A stretch of DNA of 64,000 nucleotides from Mycolicibacterium sp. P1-18 (GTDB lineage Bacteria > Actinomycetota > Actinomycetes > Mycobacteriales > Mycobacteriaceae). The notes beneath the pieces are model-generated. The model was not told the origin of the DNA and ran no database searches. It saw nothing but the letters and a program-made list of their open reading frames with translations. Within the stretch, counting starts at the first letter, position 1. Every line of letters begins with the position of its first letter. Location: the NCBI RefSeq assembly GCF_008329535.1, contig NZ_NPKR01000001.1, positions 310,001-374,000 of the forward strand, written 5' to 3'. This document shows positions 40,779 to 49,009 of the stretch, one piece after another. The translations under genes and the position numbers were made by a program.

Positions 40779-41719
40779 TGCCCACCACCCCCATCGCCGA
40801 CTCGTTGCACTCCCTCGGATTGTTCGTCGACGCCGACGTCACCGCCGACGCCACGCCCACGATGGCCAGCCCGAGCTGGTGGGGTGCCGACTCGGAGTGC
40901 TTCGACGTCCGCACCGGTGACGCGTCGATCTCTCCGGCAACGGTCTTCGTCAAGTCGATGATCGGCCACGCCGGTGCCTACGTCGACGTCGGGCAGGCGT
41001 TCGCCGCCGCCACCGAGGCCGGCGAACTCGGCGTCGGCCCCACGGTGCACGCCTCGGATCCGGCTGCGGGCATCCTGGTGCTGGAGAACCTGGTCGACAC
41101 CGCCTCGACCGCGACGTTGAACGTGTTCGACGACGACGCCCGGCTCGAGGAGTTGATCGCCCTGCGCACGCGGGTGCACGCCTTCGGTGCGATCACCCGC
41201 TCCGCCACCGTCTTCGACGACATCCGGGCGCTGACCGCGCTCGCCGCGGCCAACTCCGTGGCCCTGCCTGCGGACTTCGACTGGATGGTCCGGATGCTGG
41301 CGATGGCCGAAGGACGGATCGTGGCAACAGGTTTCGACACCGCCCCATGTCACGGCGACGGCAACGTCTCCAACGTGCTGCTGGCCGACGACGGGCGGAC
41401 ACTGTTGCTGGACTGGGACGTGGCGGCGGTGATGGATCCGCTGCAGGACGTCGGCGTGCTGCTGGCCGAGGTGCGGCCCTTCGACTCGACGGCGCGGCAG
41501 GCCTTCGAGATGGCCTGGGGCCACTTCGATCAGGCACTGTTCGACCGGGCTCGGGTCTACGGCGTGGCCGACTGCGTCCGGTGGGGGCTGATCGGCGCGT
41601 ACGCGGACGCGGCCCGGCCCGGCACCCTGGAGTACTCCAAGCTCTCCGACTGGCAGTTCCTCCGGGCCCGAGCGGGGTTGGGCGACGTGCACTTCCACGA
41701 TCGGCTGGGCAGCCTGTGA
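40778..41719 (+). CDS. Aminoglycoside/choline-kinase-like phosphotransferase (first copy)
   Basis: A 313-residue protein-kinase-like fold small-molecule kinase. The catalytic loop HGDGNVSNVLL and the metal-binding LLDWDVAAVMDPLQDV are intact, as in APH and choline/ethanolamine kinases. The ATP lobe is less conserved (ATVFVKSMIG with the Lys). It shares one base with the amidase stop (TGATG). It differs strongly from the next gene, so the two kinases are likely distinct in substrate rather than a recent duplication. Confidence 0.85.
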   Translation: MPTTPIADSLHSLGLFVDADVTADATPTMASPSWWGADSECFDVRTGDASISPATVFVKSMIGHAGAYVDVGQAFAAATEAGELGVGPTVHASDPAAGILVLENLVDTASTATLNVFDDDARLEELIALRTRVHAFGAITRSATVFDDIRALTALAAANSVALPADFDWMVRMLAMAEGRIVATGFDTAPCHGDGNVSNVLLADDGRTLLLDWDVAAVMDPLQDVGVLLAEVRPFDSTARQAFEMAWGHFDQALFDRARVYGVADCVRWGLIGAYADAARPGTLEYSKLSDWQFLRARAGLGDVHFHDRLGSL

Positions 41720-42690
41720 CCGGCGTCGAGGCGGTGCGCGACGCCACCGGAAACCGGACCGTCGGGACCGCACGCAACGAGACCGAGCGCAGCGTCGAGG
41801 CGGCGCTGGCCGCGATCGCACCGTGGCAGGGCAAGCGCCTCGAGTACGCCCCCGTGCTGGGCGGGCTGCAGAACAGCAACTGGCGAATCACCGTCGAGGA
41901 CGACGACACCCGTTACTTCCTGAAGATTCCGGGGGCCGGCAGCGAGACGTTCATCGACCGCGGTCTGGCCAACGAGGCCGCCCGCCGCGCCGGGATCAAG
42001 GGGATCGGCCCCGAACTGGTCCACTTCGACTCCGACACCGGCGTCGAGGTCATCGAATTCCTGGAGGGCTACCGCGCCTGCACCAACGGCGACTTCAAGG
42101 ACGTGACCATCCCCCGCCAGATCATCGACATCTACCGGGTGCTGCACGAGGGCGAACTGCTGACCACCACCAAGACGATGTTCGACATGATCGACGAGCA
42201 CCTCGGGCAGGCCCGCGAACTCGGCGTGCGGCTACCCGAGGACGCCGACCTGATCCTCGGCGAGTACCGGGTGGCCAAGGCGGCGCTCCTCGCGTCCGGA
42301 CTGGACTTGGCTGCGTGCCACAACGATCCGATGCCGGGAAACTTCCTGGTCGCCGAAGGCCAGCCGATGAAACTGGTGGACTACGAGTTCGCGTCCAACA
42401 ACGAACGCGCCTACGAACTCGCGTTGCTGACCACCGAGATGTTCTACACCGAAGAGCTGATCAACGAGCTCGTCGAGGACTTCTACGGCCGGGCCGACTT
42501 CGGCCTGCTGGCGCGGGTGCAGGTGTGCGGCGCGCTGGCCGACACGAAGTGGGGCCTGTGGGCCTGCGTCAACCAGCAACTCAGTTCGGCGTGGGACTTC
42601 GACTACCACAAGTACGGGTGCTGGAAGCTGATGCGGGCGCGGCTCAAGATGTCCGATCCGCGCTGGCCGTTCTGGCTCAAGGCGCTGTAG
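41716..42690 (+). CDS. Choline/ethanolamine-kinase-like phosphotransferase (second copy)
   Basis: A 324-residue kinase of the choline kinase/LicA group. It has GGLQNSNWRITVEDDDTRYF with FLKIPG (ATP-binding Lys), catalytic CHNDPMPGNFLV and metal site KLVDYEFASNNERAYELA, the last being the choline-kinase form DYEYASxN. The start is GTG 41716, overlapping the previous stop (GTGA). It ends the chain and overlaps the convergent amidase by 14 bp. Likely phosphorylates an amino alcohol or a related alcohol derived from the imported compound (inference). Confidence 0.85.
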   Translation: MTGVEAVRDATGNRTVGTARNETERSVEAALAAIAPWQGKRLEYAPVLGGLQNSNWRITVEDDDTRYFLKIPGAGSETFIDRGLANEAARRAGIKGIGPELVHFDSDTGVEVIEFLEGYRACTNGDFKDVTIPRQIIDIYRVLHEGELLTTTKTMFDMIDEHLGQARELGVRLPEDADLILGEYRVAKAALLASGLDLAACHNDPMPGNFLVAEGQPMKLVDYEFASNNERAYELALLTTEMFYTEELINELVEDFYGRADFGLLARVQVCGALADTKWGLWACVNQQLSSAWDFDYHKYGCWKLMRARLKMSDPRWPFWLKAL

Positions 42691-44107
42691 TCAGAGCCGG
42701 TTTGGCGTCGGCCCAGGGCCGCGCGGCCTCGTAGTTCGCCGCGGCCCGCAGGACGGCGGCGTCGGCGCGGTGGGCTCCGGCGATCTGCAAACCGACGGGC
42801 CGGCCGTCGGCGGTGAACCCGGCGGGCACCGTGATCGCGGGGGTCGTGGTCATGTTGAACGGGTAGGTCAGCAACCAGCCGAGCAGCTGTCGCTGCAACG
42901 ACTCTCCGTCGAGCCACTCGGGAGCGAACCGGTCGAGCGGGAAGGTGGGGGTGGCCAGTGTCGGGCTGACCAGGATGTCGTAGGTCCTCGTGAACGCGCT
43001 GAAGGTGTCCCACATCCTGCCGCGGAAGGCCTCGGCACGGCCGATCTCGACGGCGGTCAATGTCTCGGCCTGGGCGAAGATCTCGATCAGGTTGTCGTCG
43101 ACCTGACCCTGCTGCGTCTTCCAGTCGAGCACGTCGTACTCGCACGAGTACCCCGGCACCCAGAGTCCCTTCCACATGGCCTCTTCCGGATCGCCCCAGT
43201 CCGGCGTCGCCTCCTCGACAACGGCGCCAAGGGTTTCGAAGGCCCGCACGGCCTCGGCGCACACCGCGACCACCTCGGGGTCGACGTGCCCGAGGCCCAG
43301 GTTCGGCGACCAGGCCACCCGCCAGCCGGTCACGTCGCCCTCGACGGCGGCGGCGTAGTCGACCCCGTCGGGTGGCACGCTGTTGGGATCGGAGTCCGAC
43401 GGCCCGGCCATCACCGAGAACATCAGGGCGGCGTCGGCGACGGTCCGGGTGATCGGCCCGTGGAAGACGTGGGTGTAGTGCCGTCCGTCGAGAAGCGTGT
43501 GCGGGATGCGGCCCAGTGACGGCTTGAAGCCGACAACGCCGCACATCGCCGACGGGATGCGCACCGAGCCCGCGCCGTCGGCGCCCTCGGCGAGCGGACC
43601 CAGCCCGGCTGCCACGGCCGCCGCGGCGCCGCCGCTCGACCCCCCGGCGGTGTGCCCTTGGCGCCAGGGATTGTGCGTGGGGCCGTAGAGATGACTGTCG
43701 GTGCCACCGTAGTAACCGAATTCGGGTGCGTTCGTCTTGCCGAGGAAGAGGCCGCCGGCGTCCTTCAGCCGGGTGACAACCGTGGCGTCGTGAGTTCCCA
43801 CGTTGCCCGCCAACGGTTTCAGGGACGAGTCCAACGGCAGACCGGCCATCGTGGTCAAACCCTTGATGGAGAACGGCACCCCGTGCAACGGCCCGCGGAT
43901 CCGGCCCTCGGCCACCTCCTGCTGCAGGTCGGCGGCGTCGGCGAGCACCTGCTCGCGGTCGAAGTGGATGAAGGCGTTGAGCTGCGGGTTGACCGCCTCG
44001 ATGCGGTCGGCGAAACCGGTGGCGATCTCCGTCGGACTCAGCGAACCGGTCCGGACGGCGTCGGCGAGCTCGGTGGCGGGCGTCCAGCACAGTTCGGTGT
44101 CGGTCAT
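42677..44107 (-). CDS. Amidase (AS signature family), intact
   Basis: A 476-residue serine amidase with the Ser-cisSer-Lys triad: Lys in GVPFSIKGLTTMAG, the signature AGGSSGGAAAAVAAG, and GADGAGSVRIPSAMCG with the catalytic Ser. It hydrolyses amide bonds; AS enzymes range from fatty-acid amides to small aryl and alkyl amides. It is convergent to the kinase chain, overlapping its end by 14 bp, so its regulation is probably separate. It could supply the same pathway. Confidence 0.9.
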   Translation of the reverse strand: MTDTELCWTPATELADAVRTGSLSPTEIATGFADRIEAVNPQLNAFIHFDREQVLADAADLQQEVAEGRIRGPLHGVPFSIKGLTTMAGLPLDSSLKPLAGNVGTHDATVVTRLKDAGGLFLGKTNAPEFGYYGGTDSHLYGPTHNPWRQGHTAGGSSGGAAAAVAAGLGPLAEGADGAGSVRIPSAMCGVVGFKPSLGRIPHTLLDGRHYTHVFHGPITRTVADAALMFSVMAGPSDSDPNSVPPDGVDYAAAVEGDVTGWRVAWSPNLGLGHVDPEVVAVCAEAVRAFETLGAVVEEATPDWGDPEEAMWKGLWVPGYSCEYDVLDWKTQQGQVDDNLIEIFAQAETLTAVEIGRAEAFRGRMWDTFSAFTRTYDILVSPTLATPTFPLDRFAPEWLDGESLQRQLLGWLLTYPFNMTTTPAITVPAGFTADGRPVGLQIAGAHRADAAVLRAAANYEAARPWADAKPALTTAP

Positions 44108-44187
44108 GCCTACAGCCTAGGTCGCCGACGGCGATGCCGCAGCCTCACGCGAGGCAAAAGAGCTGTCCAACAGTGTGTTACGTACAT

Positions 44188-44209
44188 GTGTCCACCGATC
44201 GGTGGACAC
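44188..44209. promoter_or_regulatory. Perfect 22-bp palindrome upstream of the small secreted peptide
   Basis: Each half is GTGTCCACCGA, and the whole is an exact self-complement with no spacer. It lies in the 208-bp gap between the divergent amidase and secreted-peptide genes, about 107 bp before the latter. Symmetry of this quality points to a dimeric regulator such as a TetR protein. Which regulator is unknown. Confidence 0.65.
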
Positions 44210-44315
44210 CGCGTTCATCCGGCTCATCCACCGGTCACCCGACAGACGCGAGGCCTCCGGCGCGACATAGTCGTGTCAACGCCGACAACGGCACCCAGAC
44301 AAGAAGGAGCCACAA

Positions 44316-44531
44316 ATGTTCACCATCGCCCGCAGCCTCGTCGCCGCCACCTTCATCGGCGGCGCCGCCCTCGGCCTCGCCGGAGTCGCCAACGCCGCCC
44401 CCAACACCCACTCCCAGGGCCCGGGTTACTCCTACAGCCCCGGCACCTACGCCACCCCGGCCCCCACCGTCGGCCCCGGCTGGTACGGCAACCACGGCCC
44501 CGCCTACATCGCCCACCTCAACGGCAAGTAA
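44316..44531 (+). CDS. Small secreted Gly/Tyr/Pro-rich peptide
   Basis: A 71-residue precursor with a clear signal peptide (MFTIARSLVAATFIGGAALG to the VANAAP cleavage site, about residue 27) and a mature part of about 44 residues rich in Gly, Pro, Tyr and His (SQGPGYSYSPGTYATPAP, GPGWYGNHGP). It has no Cys. GAAGGAG lies six bases before the ATG. The function is unknown; similar short secreted peptides occur in mycobacteria. It is monocistronic, followed by a strong hairpin. Confidence 0.85.
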   Translation: MFTIARSLVAATFIGGAALGLAGVANAAPNTHSQGPGYSYSPGTYATPAPTVGPGWYGNHGPAYIAHLNGK

Positions 44532-44544
44532 GCCCCACGAACCC

Positions 44545-44584
44545 ATCAGGCCCTCCCCAACCAATCCCCGGGGGAGGGCCTGAT
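44545..44584. terminator. Bidirectional hairpin terminator
   Basis: ATCAGGCCCTCCCC (44545-44558) pairs perfectly with 44571-44584, 14 bp with a 12-base loop. It lies between the convergent stops of the secreted peptide (44531) and the alpha/beta hydrolase (44590). Confidence 0.8.
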
Positions 44585-44589
44585 GTACG

Positions 44590-45417
44590 TCAGCGACCGG
44601 TCAGCGCGTGCAGACCCTCGACGCACAGATCCCAGGCCGGCGTGCCGACGGTGATCGGGTCGAAGTGATCGCCGTCGAAGGTGTGCAGGGTCGTCGTGTC
44701 ACCCGCTGCCGTCGCCGCGGCGACGAAGCCCTCGGACTGGTCGATCGGCACCAACGTGTCCGCGGTGCCGTGCACGCACACCGTCGGCACCCCCAGCGGC
44801 ACCAGGGCCACGGGAGAGGCGGCCGCATACGCCTGCGGCACGAGCGCGGGCGAGCCGCCGAGATACGCGTCGACCGCACCGCCGCCGAGTCCGTCGGCCG
44901 AACCCCGCACGAGGTCCAGCACACCCGCCTGGAGCACGGCGCCGGCGAGCGAGACGGCGCCGCCGCGGCGCGCGGCCAGCCAGCCCGCCAGCTGCCCGCC
45001 GGCCGAATGGCCAAGCGCGACAACGCGGCCGAGGTCCAACCCGGCCGATCGCTGCGCCAGCCCGTCGACCGCCGCCGCGACGTCCTGACCGGTCTGCGGC
45101 CACCCACCGCCGTCGCCCACCCGGCGGTATTCGACGTTGAGCGCCGCGAAGCCGCGGCCCACCAGGTCGGCGGCCAGCGGGCGGCCGAGCTCGGCTCCGT
45201 AACTCGACCGCCAGTAGCCGCCGTGGATCACCACCACCACCGGCGCCGAGTCCGATCCCGTCGGCAGCGACAGTTCGGCGTACTGGCTGGGGTGCGGACC
45301 GTAGGTGAAGCGCATCGGTCCATCGTCGTCGCCGCGGGCGCGGGGCGCGCAGCCGGCCACCATCGCCGCCACGCCACCCGCCACGGCGATCGCGCGGCGC
45401 CGACTGAGAGAGGTCAT
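44590..45417 (-). CDS. Alpha/beta hydrolase, probable Tat-exported lipoprotein
   Basis: A 275-residue esterase-like protein. The N-terminus MTSLSRRRAIAVAGGVAAM carries twin arginines and ends in the lipobox VAGC, so it is probably exported folded and lipidated. The fold shows the oxyanion HGGYWRSSYG, nucleophile GHSAGGQLAG, acid near HGTADTLVP and His in DGDHFDP. The HGGYW form is common in kynurenine formamidase-like esterases. I use ATG 45415-45417; the frame is open to 45444. Substrate unknown. Confidence 0.85.
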   Translation of the reverse strand: MTSLSRRRAIAVAGGVAAMVAGCAPRARGDDDGPMRFTYGPHPSQYAELSLPTGSDSAPVVVVIHGGYWRSSYGAELGRPLAADLVGRGFAALNVEYRRVGDGGGWPQTGQDVAAAVDGLAQRSAGLDLGRVVALGHSAGGQLAGWLAARRGGAVSLAGAVLQAGVLDLVRGSADGLGGGAVDAYLGGSPALVPQAYAAASPVALVPLGVPTVCVHGTADTLVPIDQSEGFVAAATAAGDTTTLHTFDGDHFDPITVGTPAWDLCVEGLHALTGR

Positions 45418-45506
45418 CCACACAGCAAAGCAGACGCGGACCACGGGCTGGCCTCAGGCTGATTGCAACGCTGTTCGGCGCCAGTCGATCCTGCGAACCT
45501 TCACCG

Positions 45507-46517
45507 GTGATCGAACTGACCAACGTCACCAAGGCCTACGGGCGCGGTGACCAACGAACGGTGGTACTCGACGGCGTCACCTTCAGCGTGGACGCCGGGG
45601 AGATCCTGGCCGTCGTCGGACCGAGCGGCGCGGGCAAGAGCACGCTCGCCCAGTGCATCAACCTGCTGACGCCGCCGACGTCGGGATCGGTGGTCGTCAA
45701 CGGTGAGGACCTGACGACGCTGTCGGCCGGCAAGCTGAGGGTGGCCCGCCGACGCATCGGCACCGTCTTCCAGGCCGCCGGGCTGCTCGAACGGCGCACG
45801 GCGGCCGAGAACGTCGCCCTACCCCTGGACTACCTGGGCGTCACCGAGGCCGAGACCACGCGCCGCGTCGCCGAACTGCTCGACCGCGTCGGCCTCGCCG
45901 ATCGCGCCGGGCACTACCCCTTCCAGCTCTCCGGTGGTCAGCGGCAGCGGGTGGGCATCGCCCGTGCGCTCGCGCTTCGACCGTCGGTGCTGCTGTCCGA
46001 CGAGGCGACGGCCGGGCTGGACCCCGTCACCACCGACTCCGTCGTCGACCTGCTCCGCGAACTCCGCGACGACCTGAACCTGTCCATCGTCTTCATCACC
46101 CACGAAATGGACACCGTGCTGAAGATCGCCGATTCGGTCGCGCGGTTGGACCACGGCCGCATCGTCGAGTCCGGCCGCATCGTCGACCTGCTGACCGACC
46201 CTCGGTCGTCGTTGGGCGCCGAGCTGCGCCCCCAGCGCTCCGATGCGCAACCGGCTGCCGGACAGCAGATCTGGAGCGTCGTCTACGACGACACCGACGT
46301 GCCCGCCGACTGGCTCGTCAAGGCGTCCGACGACCTGGGCGTGCCGTTGTCGATCCTCGGGGCGTCGGTTCAGGTGGTGGCGGGCGTCAGCGTCGGCGGG
46401 CTGACGCTGGGCGTGCCCGCCGCCCCGGGGGGCGACGTTCGGGGCGTACTCGCCCGCTACGGGCTGTCCGCCGAGCTCGCCGGCCACTCGCCGCGGACGC
46501 TGGAGGGCGTCGCATGA
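45507..46517 (+). CDS. metN: Methionine-type ABC transporter ATP-binding protein
   Basis: A 336-residue ATPase of the MetNIQ importer. Walker A GPSGAGKST, Q-loop FQAAGLLERRTAAENV, signature LSGGQRQRVGIARAL, Walker B VLLSDEATAGLDP and the H-loop ITHEMD are present. The last 80 residues are a NIL regulatory domain, as in E. coli MetN, where methionine binding shuts transport. Starts with GTG 45507. TGA overlaps the metI ATG. No S-box riboswitch is visible in the short upstream region. Confidence 0.93.
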   Translation: MIELTNVTKAYGRGDQRTVVLDGVTFSVDAGEILAVVGPSGAGKSTLAQCINLLTPPTSGSVVVNGEDLTTLSAGKLRVARRRIGTVFQAAGLLERRTAAENVALPLDYLGVTEAETTRRVAELLDRVGLADRAGHYPFQLSGGQRQRVGIARALALRPSVLLSDEATAGLDPVTTDSVVDLLRELRDDLNLSIVFITHEMDTVLKIADSVARLDHGRIVESGRIVDLLTDPRSSLGAELRPQRSDAQPAAGQQIWSVVYDDTDVPADWLVKASDDLGVPLSILGASVQVVAGVSVGGLTLGVPAAPGGDVRGVLARYGLSAELAGHSPRTLEGVA

Positions 46518-47221
46518 CCGAGTCGCTGCTCGCCAACGCCACGGTTCCCGTCGGCGAACTCCCCGGTCTGCTGTTCCCCGCACTGGTGGACACCCTGACG
46601 ATGGTGGGCATCGTCATGGCCATCGTCGTGGTGGTCGGTGTACCGCTCGGCGCCCTCGTGCACAATCTGGCGCCGGGCGGATTGTTCGAGAACCCGGGAT
46701 TGCACACGGTGTTGAGCTGGATCATCAGCGTCGGCCGGTCGCTGCCGTTCCTGATCCTGATGGCGTCGATCATGCCGTTCACCAGGTTCGTCACCGGCAC
46801 CAACATCGGCATCGCGGCGGCGGTGGTGCCAATGTCGTTGGCGGGCATCGCGTTCTTCACCAGAATCGTCGAGAACTCCCTGCGCTCGGTGCCGCCGTCG
46901 GCGGTGCAGGTGGCGCGCGCGTCGGGTGGGTCGCCCCTGCAGATCATCCGCACGGTTCAGCTCAACGAGGCCGTCCCCTCCATCATCGGCGGCCTCACGA
47001 TCAACGTCATCGCGATGATCGAGTACTCCGCCATCGCGGGCACCATCGGCGCCGGCGGAATCGGCTACGTCGCAGTCACCTACGGCTATCAGCGATTCGA
47101 CCAAGGCGTCATGCTCGCCACCATCGTAATCCTGGTGATCACCGTCGCCGCGATCCAACTGGTCGGGGACGCGCTCGTCCGGCTCACCACACCTCACCGC
47201 CGGCTCACTCTCACCGTCTAG
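46514..47221 (+). CDS. metI: Methionine-type ABC transporter permease
   Basis: A 235-residue permease with about five membrane helices. The EAA loop reads VPPSAVQVARASGGSPLQII, and the tail GAGGIGYVAVTYGYQRFD is diagnostic for MetI. It forms the channel with MetN. Overlaps metN by four bases. Confidence 0.92.
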   Translation: MTESLLANATVPVGELPGLLFPALVDTLTMVGIVMAIVVVVGVPLGALVHNLAPGGLFENPGLHTVLSWIISVGRSLPFLILMASIMPFTRFVTGTNIGIAAAVVPMSLAGIAFFTRIVENSLRSVPPSAVQVARASGGSPLQIIRTVQLNEAVPSIIGGLTINVIAMIEYSAIAGTIGAGGIGYVAVTYGYQRFDQGVMLATIVILVITVAAIQLVGDALVRLTTPHRRLTLTV

Positions 47222-47236
47222 CCCGAAAGGCCCACC

Positions 47237-48142
47237 ATGACAACCACTCCCACCGCCTCACCGGAGGCCGACGACCACGGCTTCGAACTGCGCCGCCGAC
47301 CGAAGTGGTTGTGGCCCGCCGTCGGTCTCGTCGTGGTCGTCGTCGCGGCCGTCGCCGTCAAGTTCCTGTACTTCGGGGACACCAAGTCCGCCAACGAGAT
47401 CGCAGGCGCCACCCTGGTCGTGGCGACCAACGAGGGCAACGCGGCCGAACAGTCCCTGATCGAGTACATCGCGTCCGACGTCGCACCCCGGCATGGCATC
47501 AAGGTCGCCTTTCGCGGCCTCGCCGACAGCAACACCATCAACCGTGCGGTCAGCGACGGCGAGGTGGCCGGGACGATCTACCAGCACAGGCTGTGGCTGA
47601 GTCAGGTGCTCGAGGCCAACCCGGACTTCCGGGAGACGGCCGCGACACCGGTCTTCCGATGGGGCTTCGGCATCTGGTCGGACAAGTACACCGACCCGTC
47701 GCAACTTCCCGACGGCGCCAACGTGTCCCTCTACTCGGACCCGGCGAACGAGGCGCAGGGCCTGTGGCTTCTCGAGCGGGCCGGGCTCATCACGCTGAAC
47801 CCGGCGGTCGACAAGTTCGAGGCCACCCAGAAGGACATCGTCGGCAATCCCAAGAACCTCACGTTCACCCTGCTGGACTTCGCCGCGCAGTCGCGGTCCC
47901 TGCCGGACCTCGACGCCGCCGTCGGCTACACCGAGTACTACCTGGCGGCGAAGGTGCCGCTGACCCAGCAGATCTTCGCGCCGCCCGCGCCGGACGAGTT
48001 CGCCGGCCAACTGACCATCGGCAGCAAGTGGGCCGACACCGACAACGTCAAGAAACTGGTCGAGACGTTCCAGGATCCGGCCGTCCAGCAGTACCTGGCC
48101 ACCAACCCGGACGTGAAGAACATCCTGTTGCCACTCAGGTAG
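47237..48142 (+). CDS. metQ: Methionine-type ABC transporter substrate-binding protein (NlpA family)
   Basis: A 301-residue binding protein. Core motifs IAGATLVVATNEGNAAE, GTIYQHRLWLSQ and DAAVGYTEYYLAAK place it in the NlpA/MetQ family. Unlike most MetQ proteins, no lipobox Cys is seen; instead a single helix (WLWPAVGLVVVVVAAVAVKF, about 24-43) anchors it. A long cytoplasmic N-terminal tail precedes that helix. It lies 15 bp after metI, in the same operon. Confidence 0.9.
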   Translation: MTTTPTASPEADDHGFELRRRPKWLWPAVGLVVVVVAAVAVKFLYFGDTKSANEIAGATLVVATNEGNAAEQSLIEYIASDVAPRHGIKVAFRGLADSNTINRAVSDGEVAGTIYQHRLWLSQVLEANPDFRETAATPVFRWGFGIWSDKYTDPSQLPDGANVSLYSDPANEAQGLWLLERAGLITLNPAVDKFEATQKDIVGNPKNLTFTLLDFAAQSRSLPDLDAAVGYTEYYLAAKVPLTQQIFAPPAPDEFAGQLTIGSKWADTDNVKKLVETFQDPAVQQYLATNPDVKNILLPLR

Positions 48143-48160
48143 CGGTCGTACGATCGAACG

Positions 48161-48961
48161 ATGGCCGACACCGGAGAACAAGACGCCACCAAGCTGGCGG
48201 GCGGAAACGTCGCCGCCCTGCTTCCCCGCACCGATCGCACGGTCGAGGAGGAACGGCTGCACCGCAAGCAGAACCTCGCCGCCGCCTTCCGGTTGTTCAG
48301 CCGGTTCGGCTTCGACGAGGGCGTGGCCGGTCACATCACCGCGCGCGATCCCGAATTCACGGACCACTTCTGGGTGAACCCGTTCGGGATGCACTTCGGC
48401 CACATTCGCGTGAGCGACCTGCTGCTGGTGCGCCACGACGGTGAGATCGTGCACGGCGACCGGCCGGTCAACCAGGCGGCGTTCGCAATTCACTCCCAGG
48501 TGCACGCCGCGCGCCCGGACGTCATCGGGGCGGCGCACTCGCACTCGGTGTACGGCAAGTCGTGGTCGACGTTGGGCAGGCTGCTCGACCCGATCACCCA
48601 GGACGCCTGCGCCTTCTACGACGACCACGCGCTGTTCGACCAGTACTCGGGCGTCGTCCTCGATCTCGAGGAGGGCAAGCGCATCGCCCACGCGCTCGGC
48701 GACCGCAAGGCGGCGATCCTGCGCAACCACGGATTGCTGACCGTCGGGCAGTCCGTGGAGGAGGCCGCCTGGTGGTTCATCACCATGGAGCGGTCCTGCC
48801 AGGCGCAACTGCTGGCCGAGGCCGCGGGCTCTCCCGTGCTCATCGACGACGAGATGGCCGCCCTGACCCGCGGCCAGGTGGGCAGCCACTTCGCCGGATG
48901 GTTCAGCTTCCAGCCGCTGTTCGCCAAGATCACCAGGGAACAGCCCGACCTGTTCGACTAG
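48161..48961 (+). CDS. Class II aldolase/adducin-domain protein
   Basis: A 266-residue protein of the L-fuculose-phosphate aldolase fold. Zinc ligands are in GAAHSHSVYGK and LRNHGLLTVG, and GVAGHITARDPE is the family N-terminal motif. It lacks an obvious phosphate-binding loop for sugar phosphates, like many class II aldolase-domain proteins of unknown substrate. It follows metQ by 18 bp and may be the last gene of that operon. Confidence 0.85.
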   Translation: MADTGEQDATKLAGGNVAALLPRTDRTVEEERLHRKQNLAAAFRLFSRFGFDEGVAGHITARDPEFTDHFWVNPFGMHFGHIRVSDLLLVRHDGEIVHGDRPVNQAAFAIHSQVHAARPDVIGAAHSHSVYGKSWSTLGRLLDPITQDACAFYDDHALFDQYSGVVLDLEEGKRIAHALGDRKAAILRNHGLLTVGQSVEEAAWWFITMERSCQAQLLAEAAGSPVLIDDEMAALTRGQVGSHFAGWFSFQPLFAKITREQPDLFD

Positions 48962-49009
48962 CGAGTCACTACCGCCACTTGCGTCACATCCTGCGTAGCC
49001 TTGACCCCA

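Noticed and set aside
45445..45506. S-box or other methionine riboswitch before metN
   Set aside because: The gap to the divergent hydrolase start is only about 90 bp and no stem pattern of a SAM riboswitch is visible.
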